NCBI GenBank assembly: GCA_037384645.1
Contig: JARRNT010000001.1
Span: 35,092-99,091, forward strand
Direction: 5' to 3'
DNA: 64,000 nucleotides
From: RI-92 sp037384645
GTDB taxonomy: Bacteria > Pseudomonadota > Gammaproteobacteria > UBA6429 > Thiohalophilaceae
Shown here: one piece after another, positions 33,563 to 43,162 of the stretch
Layout: each line of letters opens with the position of its first letter
Position numbering within the stretch: the stretch's first letter is position 1
Translations under genes and position numbers: made by a program
Notes under the pieces: generated by a model
Seen by the model: the letters and a program-made list of their open reading frames with translations, nothing else
Databases searched by the model: none
Told to the model about the DNA's origin: nothing

Positions 33563-34846
33563 CTACGTCATCACGTGCATGACGACCAGAGCCTGGTCGT
33601 CAGTCTGCTGTGAACCGTGTTGGTGCTGCTGCACGGCACTGACCAATGCCTGTTTGTAATCCTCTGCAGTGCCTGCGGTATCGCGCACCACCTGCTTGAA
33701 ACGTTCGACTCCGAACTGTTTGCCCTGTGGTGAAAGCGCTTCGGTCATCCCATCGGTGTAACTAACCAGCACACTCCCCGGTTCAACCTGGATCTCCGTG
33801 TTTTGCCATTGCCAGCCCGGATCAACCCCGAGCGGTATGCCACTGTTCTGTGCTAGTTCGACTAATTCTCCCTGCGGTGTTTTCAGAATCACTGGCGGAT
33901 GTCCGGCATTGGCATAACGCAACAGCTTGCTGCGCGGATCATAGCTGATAATCGCGGCGGTGATAAACGAGCCCCTGAGTGTGCGCGTGAAAAAATAGCG
34001 ATTGGTGTAGTTGAATACATTGGCAGGTCCGTTTTTCGGTGAGGCATGATAGGTACGCAACACGGCGTCAAACATGGCGATCTCCACTGCCGCGGCTGCG
34101 CCATGCCCGGAGGCATCGGCAATGATGAGACCCCAGACATCGGCCTGGTCCCGGGGATAATCCGGATCAATAATGCGCGAGAGATTGACCAGGTCGAAAT
34201 AATCCCCGCCGGCTACTTCGCAAAACGAGACATAGCTGGCGACTTCCGTACCGTTCAGGTGGATATCTTCCTGCGGCAACAACAGGCGGTGCAGGCGGCC
34301 GATGTCATGCAATTCACGCTCGATCCAGGCGTTGGCCGCCGCCAATGCTTCGGTCTCGTCGATTCTGGCCATGTAGGTATTAGCCAGATTCGCCAGCAAC
34401 ATCGCCTGTTCCAGATCGACCTGGGTAAACTGGCCAGGATGTTCGCCGAGCACGAATACCCATCGGTGTATGCGACCGTCAAGGAACAGGGGGATGGTCA
34501 TCAGGCTGGCATCGGGCAGGCGATTTTTGCACAGCAGCATCTTGAATGATGGTTCGATGGTATCTATGATGCTGGCCTGCCCCAATTGCATCAACTGGCT
34601 GGCCTGTGCGTTTTCCAACAGCATTTCATCATCCAGATGGCTCTCAACCCGGGCGGCAGCCGGATCGCCGGCGCGAAAAATCATCCGGATCCGACAACGG
34701 CCCGTTTCTTCATCGCGCTCCAGACTGAGAAATGAGCTCTCACCGTATACCGTATGAAAGCAGTGCGCAAAGGCCTGCAGCGCATTGGCATGGCTGAGGC
34801 GACTGTCGCTAAGTTTGCGAATATGCGCCACTAATTCCTGAATCAT
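33563..34846 (-). CDS. PP2C-type SpoIIE/RsbU-like protein phosphatase
   Basis: A 427-residue regulator. The N-terminal half (about 1-170) is a GAF-like sensor region; a short coiled linker (AANAWIERELHDIGRLHRLL) leads into the SpoIIE domain with LPQEDI, EVAGGDYFDLV, IIADASGHGAAAAVE and a C-terminal YTDGMTEALSPQGKQFG. The metal-binding aspartates are conserved. Such phosphatases control anti-sigma-factor antagonists or other phospho-Ser/Thr proteins. No STAS or HPK partner is adjacent. It is divergent from slyD. Confidence 0.92.
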   Translation of the reverse strand: MIQELVAHIRKLSDSRLSHANALQAFAHCFHTVYGESSFLSLERDEETGRCRIRMIFRAGDPAAARVESHLDDEMLLENAQASQLMQLGQASIIDTIEPSFKMLLCKNRLPDASLMTIPLFLDGRIHRWVFVLGEHPGQFTQVDLEQAMLLANLANTYMARIDETEALAAANAWIERELHDIGRLHRLLLPQEDIHLNGTEVASYVSFCEVAGGDYFDLVNLSRIIDPDYPRDQADVWGLIIADASGHGAAAAVEIAMFDAVLRTYHASPKNGPANVFNYTNRYFFTRTLRGSFITAAIISYDPRSKLLRYANAGHPPVILKTPQGELVELAQNSGIPLGVDPGWQWQNTEIQVEPGSVLVSYTDGMTEALSPQGKQFGVERFKQVVRDTAGTAEDYKQALVSAVQQHQHGSQQTDDQALVVMHVMT

Positions 34847-34957
34847 ATTGTTTATCGGGTTCTATGCGAGCTGGATATATATTACACTTTGAATCTGAAA
34901 TTCATCCATCCGTCCTCAACGGACATTTTTTACCGTCACCGATACGAAGGATTCCCC

Positions 34958-35437
34958 ATGACAATCAGCACCAACAAAGTTGTTACTTTGGACTATACAC
35001 TTACCGATGACAACGGTGAAATTCTGGATCAATCCCGCGACGGCCAGTTCGCTTACCTGCATGGTGCCAGCAATATTATCCCGGGTCTGGAAAATGCACT
35101 GACTGGCAAATCAGAAGGCGACAGTCTCAACGTCAAGGTCAGTCCCGATCAGGGTTATGGTGTGCGAGACGAGAATCTGAGCCAGGTCGTGAATATCGAC
35201 ATGTTCGAATCGCCGAAAGACGTGCAGGTCGGCCTGCAATTCCAGGCGGAATCCGCCGACGGGAATCGTATCGTCATCACTGTCACCAACATCGACGGCG
35301 AACAGGTCACGATCGACGGCAACCATCCGCTCGCCGGGGTAAATCTGAATTTTGATGTCACGGTGGTGGGCGTACGCGATGCCACTGAACAGGAAATCAC
35401 CCACAAACATGTCCACGCCCACGGGCACGATCACTGA
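34958..35437 (+). CDS. slyD: FKBP-type peptidyl-prolyl isomerase, SlyD-like
   Basis: A 159-residue cytoplasmic prolyl isomerase and chaperone. The FKBP core (YTLTDDNGEILDQSRDGQFA, IIPGLENALTGKSEGD) surrounds the inserted chaperone flap (VNIDMFESPKDVQVGLQFQA to NHPLAGVNLNFDVTVVGVRD). The C-terminus is short and His-rich (HKHVHAHGHDH), a likely nickel site smaller than that of E. coli SlyD. The ATG at 34958 is chosen over an upstream in-frame start. A strong hairpin follows at 35472-35518. Confidence 0.94.
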   Translation: MTISTNKVVTLDYTLTDDNGEILDQSRDGQFAYLHGASNIIPGLENALTGKSEGDSLNVKVSPDQGYGVRDENLSQVVNIDMFESPKDVQVGLQFQAESADGNRIVITVTNIDGEQVTIDGNHPLAGVNLNFDVTVVGVRDATEQEITHKHVHAHGHDH

Positions 35438-35471
35438 TCGCCCCGTGCGAGTAATCGTCTTGTGATTTTCT

Positions 35472-35518
35472 GCCACTTGCCGGTCAGCCAACAGCACGCT
35501 GTATGACCGGCCGGTGGC
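35472..35518. terminator. Long inverted repeat downstream of slyD
   Basis: GCCAC-TT-GCCGGTCA pairs with TGACCGGC-CG-GTGGC to give a 13-bp stem with a 2x2 internal loop, and the 17-base loop itself contains ACAGC-AC-GCTGT. The element lies between the slyD stop and the 74-residue gene. It may terminate slyD, but no T-run follows; it could also structure the leader of the downstream gene. Confidence 0.45.
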
Positions 35519-35589
35519 ATAGGAAATGCATTGATTCATGCAGGCTCATCAGCGTGCCGAATTACCGGCAGGTACTGCGAGGAGGTCGC

Positions 35590-35814
35590 ATGAAACCCAT
35601 CCCGCTCCAGCTCGTGACGATCCAACTGGAAAATGGCCAACATGGTATTTTTGTTGGGCTGCCACTCATCCCGGACCTCAGCCAGGACGCTCAAAACCAG
35701 GTCAGTGAGCTCTGGTTCTCCAATGTGAAGGGGATCGCGGAGAATATGTCGGTCGATCAGCTAATGGCCCTGGTCCAATCCCAACTATGCCGTTGTCTGG
35801 GTGAAATGCACTAA
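35590..35814 (+). CDS. Small protein of unknown function (74 residues)
   Basis: Begins MKPIPLQLVTIQLENGQHGI with a strong GAGGAGG ribosome-binding site just before the ATG, so it is very probably translated. The N-terminal strands resemble a small beta-domain and the C-terminus is helical (VDQLMALVQSQLCRCLGEMH) with two Cys. No family recognised. It converges on the membrane-anchored Sm-like gene. Confidence 0.7.
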   Translation: MKPIPLQLVTIQLENGQHGIFVGLPLIPDLSQDAQNQVSELWFSNVKGIAENMSVDQLMALVQSQLCRCLGEMH

Positions 35815-35886
35815 AGCGGTTCCCGGGCAGGTCCTGGCACGGTTTTGATGCACCACCGCGTGCGCAGCGGCAGCCGCATGCCGGTA

Positions 35887-36813
35887 TTAGTAATTGTCTG
35901 AAAGCCGCTTGCGCATCTGGATCTTGCGGATATCGCCCTTGCGAACGCGGTAAACGAAGCTGCCATTATAGAGCTTCATGTCCAGAACCAGGCTGTATCT
36001 GTCCACCTTGCGTAACAGGCCGCGTTGCTTGTCGCCGTTTTTGAGGGTAATGATAAAATATCGGCCAATATAATGTGAGACCCGGCTCAGGCTGACCGTA
36101 ACCTTGTCAGACGGCACCTTTTGCTTCTGTGCCAGCGGATCCGGCTTGACCTGGTTGATATTGGGCACAGGTTCGGATGGCGGGTCATCCGCCGGATCTG
36201 AATTTGATGGCTGAGTACTCGCCGGCGGGTCCTGTGCGGGTGCTGCGCTGGCTAACGTTTTGGGTTTTGCCTGCGCTTTGGCTTCCGGCTTGTCGGCCTT
36301 GGCAAGCGGCCTGGCCGCGCTCACCTGCCTGGTCGTAGCAACTGGATCTGTCGGCTTCGCCTGGGTACTGGCCAATTTGGCATCCGTTTTGGTGGCCTGC
36401 TTATTCGGTTGCGGCACCCTGTCCGCCGCCGGGCTTACCGGTTTGGTCTGCGGGGCAAACAGGTCTCCTTGCGAACCCTGCATTGCGCGACTGACCAGCT
36501 GGAAGGCCTGGTCTGGACGTAATTCCCCCTTGTGCATCTTTTCGGTGATCTGCTGCATGTTGCCCAGACCAACCTGGCTGTAAATAAAAATCAGCGTGCC
36601 GAAGGACAACAGGAAAGTGGATATGTACAGGAGAAACGGTTTACGCGCCTCAAACCAGTTAACAAGCGAGAAGACAATGGCTGTAATCGGTGATAACAGC
36701 AGGACCAGCAGGCCCCAGACCACGCCCCGTTTAAACGCCACGATTGCCAACCATAGAAACCCGACGAGGTTGAGCACGGAAAACACGATAAACAGCACGA
36801 GATATATATTCAT
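35887..36813 (-). CDS. Membrane-anchored protein with a C-terminal Hfq/Sm-like domain
   Basis: A 308-residue protein. Three membrane segments (about 4-26, 30-51 and 59-82) are followed by a conserved-looking helical piece (QQITEKMHKGELRPDQAFQL), a low-complexity Ala/Lys/Pro/Thr linker (about 120-240), and a C-terminal 60-residue module. That module reads YIGRYFIITLKNGDKQRGLL, then KVDRYSLVLDMK, then SFVYRVRKGDIRKIQM. The spacing NG-x4-G-L-x4-D-x3-L-x-L and the final V-Y-x-x-x-x-x-D-I-x-K-I fit the Sm1 and Sm2 motifs of Hfq. It would tether an RNA-binding ring to the membrane, which is inference. Divergent from lhr. Confidence 0.72.
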   Translation of the reverse strand: MNIYLVLFIVFSVLNLVGFLWLAIVAFKRGVVWGLLVLLLSPITAIVFSLVNWFEARKPFLLYISTFLLSFGTLIFIYSQVGLGNMQQITEKMHKGELRPDQAFQLVSRAMQGSQGDLFAPQTKPVSPAADRVPQPNKQATKTDAKLASTQAKPTDPVATTRQVSAARPLAKADKPEAKAQAKPKTLASAAPAQDPPASTQPSNSDPADDPPSEPVPNINQVKPDPLAQKQKVPSDKVTVSLSRVSHYIGRYFIITLKNGDKQRGLLRKVDRYSLVLDMKLYNGSFVYRVRKGDIRKIQMRKRLSDNY

Positions 36814-37070
36814 GGGGATGGTCTCTTCAAACGTAACGATCTTGCCATCAGCAGGATTCTAAAGGTTAACGGTATAATAGCAAATGGCTTTAGAATTTAG
36901 TCAGTTACAAGCAGAAAACGTTCTGCACCGGATGCCAGACTGTGATCGCTGACACAACCCGTGAAAACCACGGCTAAATCGAACACCACCCTGGCAGGCA
37001 CAAATCCCGTATCAACAGGCTGGCCTGAGGCGCTGTAAATGATTAAGCTTTGGACGCGGCAGCCAAATTC

Positions 37071-40000
37071 ATGCGCAAACAGAGCAAAACAGTGACACCC
37101 CCAGATACGTTTCATTCGGTCACCACACGCTGGTTTTCACAGCAGTTCGCTGCGGCCAGCGAAGTGCAGGTCCGGGCCTGGAAATCGATTGCCAGTGGCC
37201 AGTCCACCCTGATCGCCGCCCCCACCGGTTCGGGTAAAACCCTGGCAGCGTTTCTCGCGATTATCGATCAACTGATCCAGGAAGGTCTGCAGTCCGGCCT
37301 CAGTGATGAAACACGGGTCCTGTATATCTCCCCGCTGAAGGCCCTGTCCAATGACGTACAAAAGAACCTGCAACTGCCGCTCAACGGGATTCGTGATGAA
37401 CTCCTGCACGCCGGTCTGCCGGATGTCCCCATCAATGCCTGGGTCCGGACCGGCGACACCAGTCAGGCCGAACGCGAACGGATGCGTCGACGGCCCCCGC
37501 ATATCATTGTCACCACTCCGGAATCCCTTTACCTGTTACTCAGCGCCGAATCCGGGCGCCAGATGTTGCGCAATGTACGCAGTGTGATCGTTGATGAAAT
37601 CCACGCCCTGGCCGGCAACAAACGCGGCGCCCACCTGAGCCTGTCACTGGAGCGTCTCGATCAGTTATGCCGCAACCAGCAGGATCGTGCGCCGGTGCGT
37701 ATTGGCATCTCCGCGACGCAAAAACCCATTGAGGCCATGGCCCAATTCCTCATGGGCACACGCACAAACCAGATCGACATTATTGATAGCGGCCATGCGC
37801 GCGAACGTGACCTGGCCATCGAATTGCCGCCCTCGCCCGTCGAGACAGTCATGGCGAATGAAGTCTGGGACGAGGTGTACAATCGCCTGCAGCAATTGAT
37901 CGAATCTCATGCAACCACGCTGATCTTCGTCAACACCCGGCGCCTGGCCGAACGCGCGGCCCACCACCTGGCGGAACGGCTCGGTGAGGATGCCGTAACC
38001 TCCCATCACGGCTCACTCTCGCGCAAGCATCGCCTGCGTGCAGAACAACAACTCAAACAGGGCCAGTTGCGGGCCCTGATCGCGACTGCCTCACTGGAAC
38101 TTGGCATCGATATCGGCCATGTGGATCTGGTCTGTCAGCTGGGCTCACCGCGGGCTATTGCCAGTTTCCTACAACGCGTGGGGCGCTCCGGCCACCGCCT
38201 CAATGCCCTACCCAAGGGCCGGCTATTTCCACTGTCCCATAATGACCTGCTGGAATGCATCGCACTGCTGGACGCTATCCAGCGCGACGAACTGGACCAT
38301 ATTCGCATCCCGTCACAACCACTGGATGTGCTCGCCCAGCAGATCGTGGCAGAGGTCGCGTCCCGCGACTGGCGTGGCCGGGAGCTCTATGCCGCGTATA
38401 AACGGGCCTGGCCTTATCGGGATTTAAGCGAAGAAACCTTTTCCCGGGTCGTGCGCATGCTCAGCGAAGGCTATAGTACCCGTCGTGGCCGACGCGGTGC
38501 CTATTTACATCGGGACATCGTCAATGACCAGCTACGCGCGCGGCGCGGTGCGCGTCTGGTTGCCCTGACCAATGGTGGCGCCATCCCTGATCAGTTTGAT
38601 TACGATGTGATCCTGCAACCCGAAGGCAGTTTTGTCGGATCGTTGAATGAGGATTTTGCCTTCGAAAGCCTGCCCGGCGATATTTTCCAGTTGGGTAACA
38701 CGTCTTACCGGATTCAGAAGATCGAACAGGGCAAGGTCTTTGTCGAAGACGCCCACGGCCAGCCACCAAATATTCCATTCTGGTTTGGTGAGGCCCCCGG
38801 CCGCAGCGATGAATTATCCCGTGCCGTCTCACGCCTGTTGCAGCACAGTGAAACAGTCCTGAACGAGGGCGCGGAAGCCACACAAGCCTGGCTGCAGCAG
38901 GACTTTGCCCTGGACCCGCCTGCGGCCAGCCAGCTTGCCACCTATCTGCTCAGTGCCCGGGCGGCGCTGGGCAGTCTGCCGTCGCAGGATCACATCATTC
39001 TCGAACGCTTCTTTGATGAAGCCGGCGATATGCACCTGGTGATCCACTCGCCTTTCGGTTCACGCCTGAACCGGGCCTGGGGTCTGGCCCTGCGCAAGCG
39101 ATTTTGCCGCCAGTTCAATTTCGAGTTGCAGGCCGCCGCCACCGACAACAGTATCGTGTTGTCACTGGGCCCTACCCACAGTTTTGCCCTGGACGAAGTC
39201 GTACAGTATTTAAATAGTAAAAGCCTGCGCCAGGTCCTGATCCAGGCCCTGCTCGATGCACCGATGTTTGCCACGCGCTGGCGCTGGAATGCCAACATTT
39301 CCCTGGCAGTGCCACGCAATCGCAATGGCAGACGTATCCCTGCCCAGTTTCAGCGTAGCGACGCCGAAGATCTCGTCGCCCTGGTATTCCCGGATCAACT
39401 CGCCTGCCTGGAAAATATCCGTGGCGATCGTGAAATCCCCGATCACCCCCTGGTGCAACAGACCCTGCACGATTGTTTATACGACAACATGGACATCGAG
39501 GGCCTGGAGAAACTGTATGCCCGCATCGAACGCGGCGAGGTCAGGATCAGCTGCTGCGACCTCGCCGGCCCGTCTCCGCTTTGCGGCGAGATCCTGACTG
39601 CGCGTCCTTACGCCTTCCTGGATGATGGTGCAGCCGAAGAGCGGCGCACGCTCAATGTGAAACAGGCACGCTTCGCCGATCCGCAATCGGCCAGCGAACT
39701 GGGCAAACTCAATCCACTGGCCATTGCCCAGATTAAACAGGAGGCCTGGCCCGAGGCACGCAACACGGATGAACTCTATGATGCCCTGGTGCTGCTTGGC
39801 TTCATCACCGACGCGGAAATGCATTCACAATGGTATGCATTTTTCCAGCAGTTACAACAGGAGCAACGCGCCGTGCAGATCAAAACCCCGGCGCAAAAGC
39901 TATATATCAGTGCAGAACGCCTGCAGGAAGTCAGCACCCTGTATGGTATCGAGACGCCTGAACTGACTATCCCGCTAATCCGCCAGCATGCCCAACTGGA

Positions 40001-41363
40001 TGCTGAGACGGCCCTGGTCAACCTGTTGCGTTCCCGACTTGAGGGCCTGGGCCCGATCACGGAGACCACGCTGGCAACACAATTTGACCTGCCCCTTACG
40101 CGGATTCAACAGGGATTGTTGCAACTGGAGCAACAGGGCTTTGCCCTGCGCGGACAGTTCACCGACGAGACGGAGATACAATGGTGCGAACGCCGCCTGC
40201 TGGCGCGCATTCATCGTTACACTCTGCAGGACCTGCGCAAACAGGTCCGGCCTGCCAGCCCACAGGACTACATGCGATTTTTATTTCAGTGGCAACATCT
40301 CACCAACCCGGTTGCCGGCAGCGAGAGCCTGTCCAGCCTGCTGGCACAACTGGAAGGGGTCAGTCTGCCGGCCCAGTGCTGGGAACGCGATGTCCTGCCG
40401 GCACGCATGCAATTGTACCTGCCCCAATACCTGGATCAGTTGTGTAACACCGGTCGCGTGCACTGGCAGCGCCTGTCGCAACCGGCAGGCAGGCTGCGCT
40501 CGCAATCCGGGGTCCTGCGCCACACCGCCATCGCCGTGTTACCCCGTCGACACCGTCTGCACTGGCAACCAGCTAGCACCGACACCCCGGAACTCAATCC
40601 ACATGCCATGAAGGTCATGGCATTGCTGCAACAACAGGGCGCCAGTTTCTTCGATGAGTTACTGCAGCACAGCGGGCTGTTGCCCGTGCAACTGGAACAG
40701 GCCCTGGCCGAACTGGCGAGTCACGGCCTCGTGACCTCGGATAATTTTGCCGGCCTGCGCGCCCTGATTGCCCCGCAACGCCGACAGCGTCACCGCCAGC
40801 GCCGGCGCAGCCTGTCACTGCTGGATGAAGCCGGGCGCTGGTCACTGATTAACACCACGAGCCCGGCGGATAATCCCGATCGCGTCGAACATATCGCAAG
40901 GATATTGTTACAGCGTTACGGTGTCGTCCTGCGCAAACTGCTGGAGCGTGAGCAAAATTTGCCGAGTTGGCGCGAATTGCTATATGTGTTTCGCCGTCTC
41001 GAGGCCCGCGGCGAGATCCGTGGCGGTCGTTTTGTCAGCGGCTTCAGCGGAGAACAATTTGCCCTGCCCGAGGCCGTGGCCCCGCTACGCCAGATGCGCG
41101 ATACACCGCTGGATGGAAAACTGCTGATCATCAGCGCGGTCGACCCGCTCAACCTGACCGGCATCATTACCCCGGGTGAACGTGTCCCGGCCAAGCATAC
41201 CCGCCAGGTCATCTATCGCGACGGACTGCCCGTGGCTTACAGTCACGCAGGTAAATTACACCTGCTTGGCGAGTTAAATGAAGCGCAGTTATTTTCCGCA
41301 ACCCAGCTCATTCACCGCCGCCGACACGCTGTCTCGTCCAGCAACAGCGAAATCCAGCACTAG
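37071..41363 (+). CDS. lhr: Lhr superfamily 2 DNA/RNA helicase
   Basis: About 1430 residues from ATG 37071; a TTG at 37050 would add seven. Helicase motifs are Walker A APTGSGKT (about 50-57), ISPLKALSNDVQ, TTPESLYLL, VDEIHAL (Walker B), ISATQKP, and motif VI as QRVGRSGHRL. The Lhr-specific winged-helix and beta-barrel domain follows (DYDVILQPEGSFVGSLNEDF), then the long C-terminal half of full-length Lhr with winged-helix arrays. Lhr unwinds DNA and RNA-DNA hybrids 3' to 5' and is linked to repair. Length is close to the E. coli protein (about 1540). The Sm-like membrane gene is divergent and an AlkP-like gene converges at its end. Confidence 0.95.
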   Translation: MRKQSKTVTPPDTFHSVTTRWFSQQFAAASEVQVRAWKSIASGQSTLIAAPTGSGKTLAAFLAIIDQLIQEGLQSGLSDETRVLYISPLKALSNDVQKNLQLPLNGIRDELLHAGLPDVPINAWVRTGDTSQAERERMRRRPPHIIVTTPESLYLLLSAESGRQMLRNVRSVIVDEIHALAGNKRGAHLSLSLERLDQLCRNQQDRAPVRIGISATQKPIEAMAQFLMGTRTNQIDIIDSGHARERDLAIELPPSPVETVMANEVWDEVYNRLQQLIESHATTLIFVNTRRLAERAAHHLAERLGEDAVTSHHGSLSRKHRLRAEQQLKQGQLRALIATASLELGIDIGHVDLVCQLGSPRAIASFLQRVGRSGHRLNALPKGRLFPLSHNDLLECIALLDAIQRDELDHIRIPSQPLDVLAQQIVAEVASRDWRGRELYAAYKRAWPYRDLSEETFSRVVRMLSEGYSTRRGRRGAYLHRDIVNDQLRARRGARLVALTNGGAIPDQFDYDVILQPEGSFVGSLNEDFAFESLPGDIFQLGNTSYRIQKIEQGKVFVEDAHGQPPNIPFWFGEAPGRSDELSRAVSRLLQHSETVLNEGAEATQAWLQQDFALDPPAASQLATYLLSARAALGSLPSQDHIILERFFDEAGDMHLVIHSPFGSRLNRAWGLALRKRFCRQFNFELQAAATDNSIVLSLGPTHSFALDEVVQYLNSKSLRQVLIQALLDAPMFATRWRWNANISLAVPRNRNGRRIPAQFQRSDAEDLVALVFPDQLACLENIRGDREIPDHPLVQQTLHDCLYDNMDIEGLEKLYARIERGEVRISCCDLAGPSPLCGEILTARPYAFLDDGAAEERRTLNVKQARFADPQSASELGKLNPLAIAQIKQEAWPEARNTDELYDALVLLGFITDAEMHSQWYAFFQQLQQEQRAVQIKTPAQKLYISAERLQEVSTLYGIETPELTIPLIRQHAQLDAETALVNLLRSRLEGLGPITETTLATQFDLPLTRIQQGLLQLEQQGFALRGQFTDETEIQWCERRLLARIHRYTLQDLRKQVRPASPQDYMRFLFQWQHLTNPVAGSESLSSLLAQLEGVSLPAQCWERDVLPARMQLYLPQYLDQLCNTGRVHWQRLSQPAGRLRSQSGVLRHTAIAVLPRRHRLHWQPASTDTPELNPHAMKVMALLQQQGASFFDELLQHSGLLPVQLEQALAELASHGLVTSDNFAGLRALIAPQRRQRHRQRRRSLSLLDEAGRWSLINTTSPADNPDRVEHIARILLQRYGVVLRKLLEREQNLPSWRELLYVFRRLEARGEIRGGRFVSGFSGEQFALPEAVAPLRQMRDTPLDGKLLIISAVDPLNLTGIITPGERVPAKHTRQVIYRDGLPVAYSHAGKLHLLGELNEAQLFSATQLIHRRRHAVSSSNSEIQH

Positions 41364-41370
41364 CGCGTTC

Positions 41371-42537
41371 TCACTCCGCCGGTACCACAATCAATGGCAC
41401 CTGCATTTCCTGCTCGGAGATACCGCCGTGCACGCCATGCTGAAAAAACGGCTTCTCGCCAGCCAGCCAGTCCTTGATGACATAATTCTCTTTCATGATC
41501 AGGGTATAGTCGCCAACCCGTTGCCCGAGCTGGGGATGGGCCTCGCCAAGGCCGAAAACGCCGCGGGCAATCAAATCCTCACTCGCGTGCAGCTCCATTT
41601 GTTCGGCGAAATTGTCCTGCACATAGTCAACAAAGGTTCGGCTCTTGCTGGGATGAAGATAACAATAGGCGAGTCGCGGTTCACCGCTCAATGGCAGACT
41701 CAGGCAATCCTGTAACACCGGATGCTCGTGCAGATTTATGACCCGCTCGGGCCGGGTATCAATAAAACCGTGATCCGCAGTAATCAGGATCAGGCTGTTA
41801 CTCCCGGCGAGAGATGCTGCAAACCGGCCCAGGGCTGAATCGAGCTGGGCATAATGTTGCGCCACCTGTTGACTGCCATTACCAAACTGATGTGACAAGC
41901 GGTCGAACTCGGGCCAATAGGCGTAAATGTACTGGCGCTGGTCGTGGTGCAGGAGTTCACGCAGCTTTGTCAGCATGGATTCGAGGTCAGTGTAGCCGAC
42001 ACGTCTTGCCTGCCCGCTATGTGCCAGGTTAAACGGCGTCTCAATGATCCATTCCGGTGCTAGCACAATGCTCGGGCTGTGGAGCAAATCAAAAAACGGC
42101 GTGTGCCCGTAAAGTGAAGCAATATCGATTCCCCGCGCTGGTAACGCTTCGTGGCTGCCGCGCAGCTGGCAGGGTAAAACGGCGGTGATCGCTCCGATCT
42201 CCTTGAGGTAGGTGAACCAGCCGGTAAGACCGTGTTGTTGCGGTGCGAGGCCGGTCATGAAGGTGGTAATAGCACTCGCCGTAGTGGTTGGGAAGACCGA
42301 GGTCAATTCGCCGACGCGGTGGGAGTGCAAAAAACCAGGCTGATTGTCTACATAGCGCGCCCCCAGGCCGTCGACGATAAACAGGACGACATGCTGATAT
42401 TGCTCCAGCCGCGCCAGTGACGCATGCGCCAGGGCCGGGTACGGGTGTTCATTCACACCATATGCCTGCCCGAGTCGCGACATCAGGTTCACGAGACTGC
42501 CGTGTTGATAATCCGGATAGGCCACACATCTCTCCAT
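41371..42537 (-). CDS. Alkaline-phosphatase-superfamily hydrolase (type I phosphodiesterase-like)
   Basis: A 388-residue nucleotide pyrophosphatase/phosphodiesterase-type enzyme without a signal peptide. Metal site one includes LFIVDGLGARYV; the nucleophile Thr lies in FPTTTASAITTFMTGLAPQQ; the distal ligands are WPEFDRLSHQFG and ITADHGFIDTRPE, with a final His near FQHGVHGG. All two-zinc positions appear present. Being cytoplasmic it may cleave nucleotide or phosphoester substrates; exact substrate unknown. It converges on lhr with only seven bases between. Confidence 0.9.
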   Translation of the reverse strand: MERCVAYPDYQHGSLVNLMSRLGQAYGVNEHPYPALAHASLARLEQYQHVVLFIVDGLGARYVDNQPGFLHSHRVGELTSVFPTTTASAITTFMTGLAPQQHGLTGWFTYLKEIGAITAVLPCQLRGSHEALPARGIDIASLYGHTPFFDLLHSPSIVLAPEWIIETPFNLAHSGQARRVGYTDLESMLTKLRELLHHDQRQYIYAYWPEFDRLSHQFGNGSQQVAQHYAQLDSALGRFAASLAGSNSLILITADHGFIDTRPERVINLHEHPVLQDCLSLPLSGEPRLAYCYLHPSKSRTFVDYVQDNFAEQMELHASEDLIARGVFGLGEAHPQLGQRVGDYTLIMKENYVIKDWLAGEKPFFQHGVHGGISEQEMQVPLIVVPAE

Positions 42538-42694
42538 AAATCGTTAATGGCATCCTAACAAAATGTCGTAGCACCAGATAGTTCCATTCAAATCAGTCAG
42601 TTAAAAATTTTCAGCGGTTCAGACACGATTCAGGCTACCCCCCCTACTATGCAGCCATGCAGGAGAAAACCTGCCTGACGACAGGAGATGACAA

Positions 42695-43060
42695 ATGAAA
42701 AATGCCAAACGTAACTGGATGCTCGTTCTGGGTCTGGCCGGGACACTCGCGCTGCCGGGACTGGCGATGGCGGACGGCTGGCGTCATGCACCGCAGAAAT
42801 TTGCCGGTCAGCATTATCAGCAACGCCACGACTGGCATGGCCATCATCGCGATCATCGTGACCACTACGCACGCCACAGAGATCGTGACCGCCACGAATG
42901 GCGTGAGCACCGTCGTTACCATCGCTATGACCGCGACGCGTATCGCCGGCATGAATGGCGTGAGCATGCACGCTATTATGGTCGCCCGATCTACCCTCGG
43001 GCTTACTGGTCAGGCTGGCTTGCCTTTCCATCGGTCGGGCTGATACTTAATGTCCACTAG
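42695..43060 (+). CDS. Small secreted His/Arg-rich protein
   Basis: A 121-residue protein with a signal peptide ending AMA (residue 26). The mature part is dominated by His, Arg, Asp and Tyr: HDWHGHHRDHRDHYARHRDR and a repeated HEWREH motif (two copies, about 18 residues apart), before a hydrophobic end (SGWLAFPSVGLILNVH). The composition suggests binding of transition metals or polyanions in the periplasm, similar in style to RcnB-like proteins; that is inference. GGAG precedes the ATG. It leads the PepSY and two-component genes in the same direction but a hairpin lies between. Confidence 0.75.
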   Translation: MKNAKRNWMLVLGLAGTLALPGLAMADGWRHAPQKFAGQHYQQRHDWHGHHRDHRDHYARHRDRDRHEWREHRRYHRYDRDAYRRHEWREHARYYGRPIYPRAYWSGWLAFPSVGLILNVH

Positions 43061-43076
43061 AGCCGGGTAGCAACTG

Positions 43077-43098
43077 CCGGGTCGCCCAGGCGGCCCGG
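43077..43098 (+). terminator. Strong hairpin after the His/Arg-rich gene
   Basis: CCGGGTCGCC and GGCGGCCCGG form a 10-base stem with one T-G wobble around CA, followed by CTCGATTTACC. The stem is strong but the T-run is weak. It sits 17 bases after the stop and before the PepSY gene, so it may separate or attenuate the two. Confidence 0.5.
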
Positions 43099-43162
43099 CT
43101 CGATTTACCTGTACTGCCGGGCATTGTATTCTTAGGACTGACGCATTACTCGAGTTAATTTT

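Noticed and set aside
33322..33582. An 86-codon plus-strand frame in the gap between yihY and the PP2C gene
   Set aside because: No ribosome-binding site, mixed composition, and it runs into the phosphatase gene; the gap is more likely promoter DNA.
36884..37043. Short plus-strand frames before lhr (22 codons from 36884, then a coding-like stretch in another frame)
   Set aside because: No ribosome-binding site, no domain and a stop after 22 codons; could be a frameshifted small gene but evidence is too thin.
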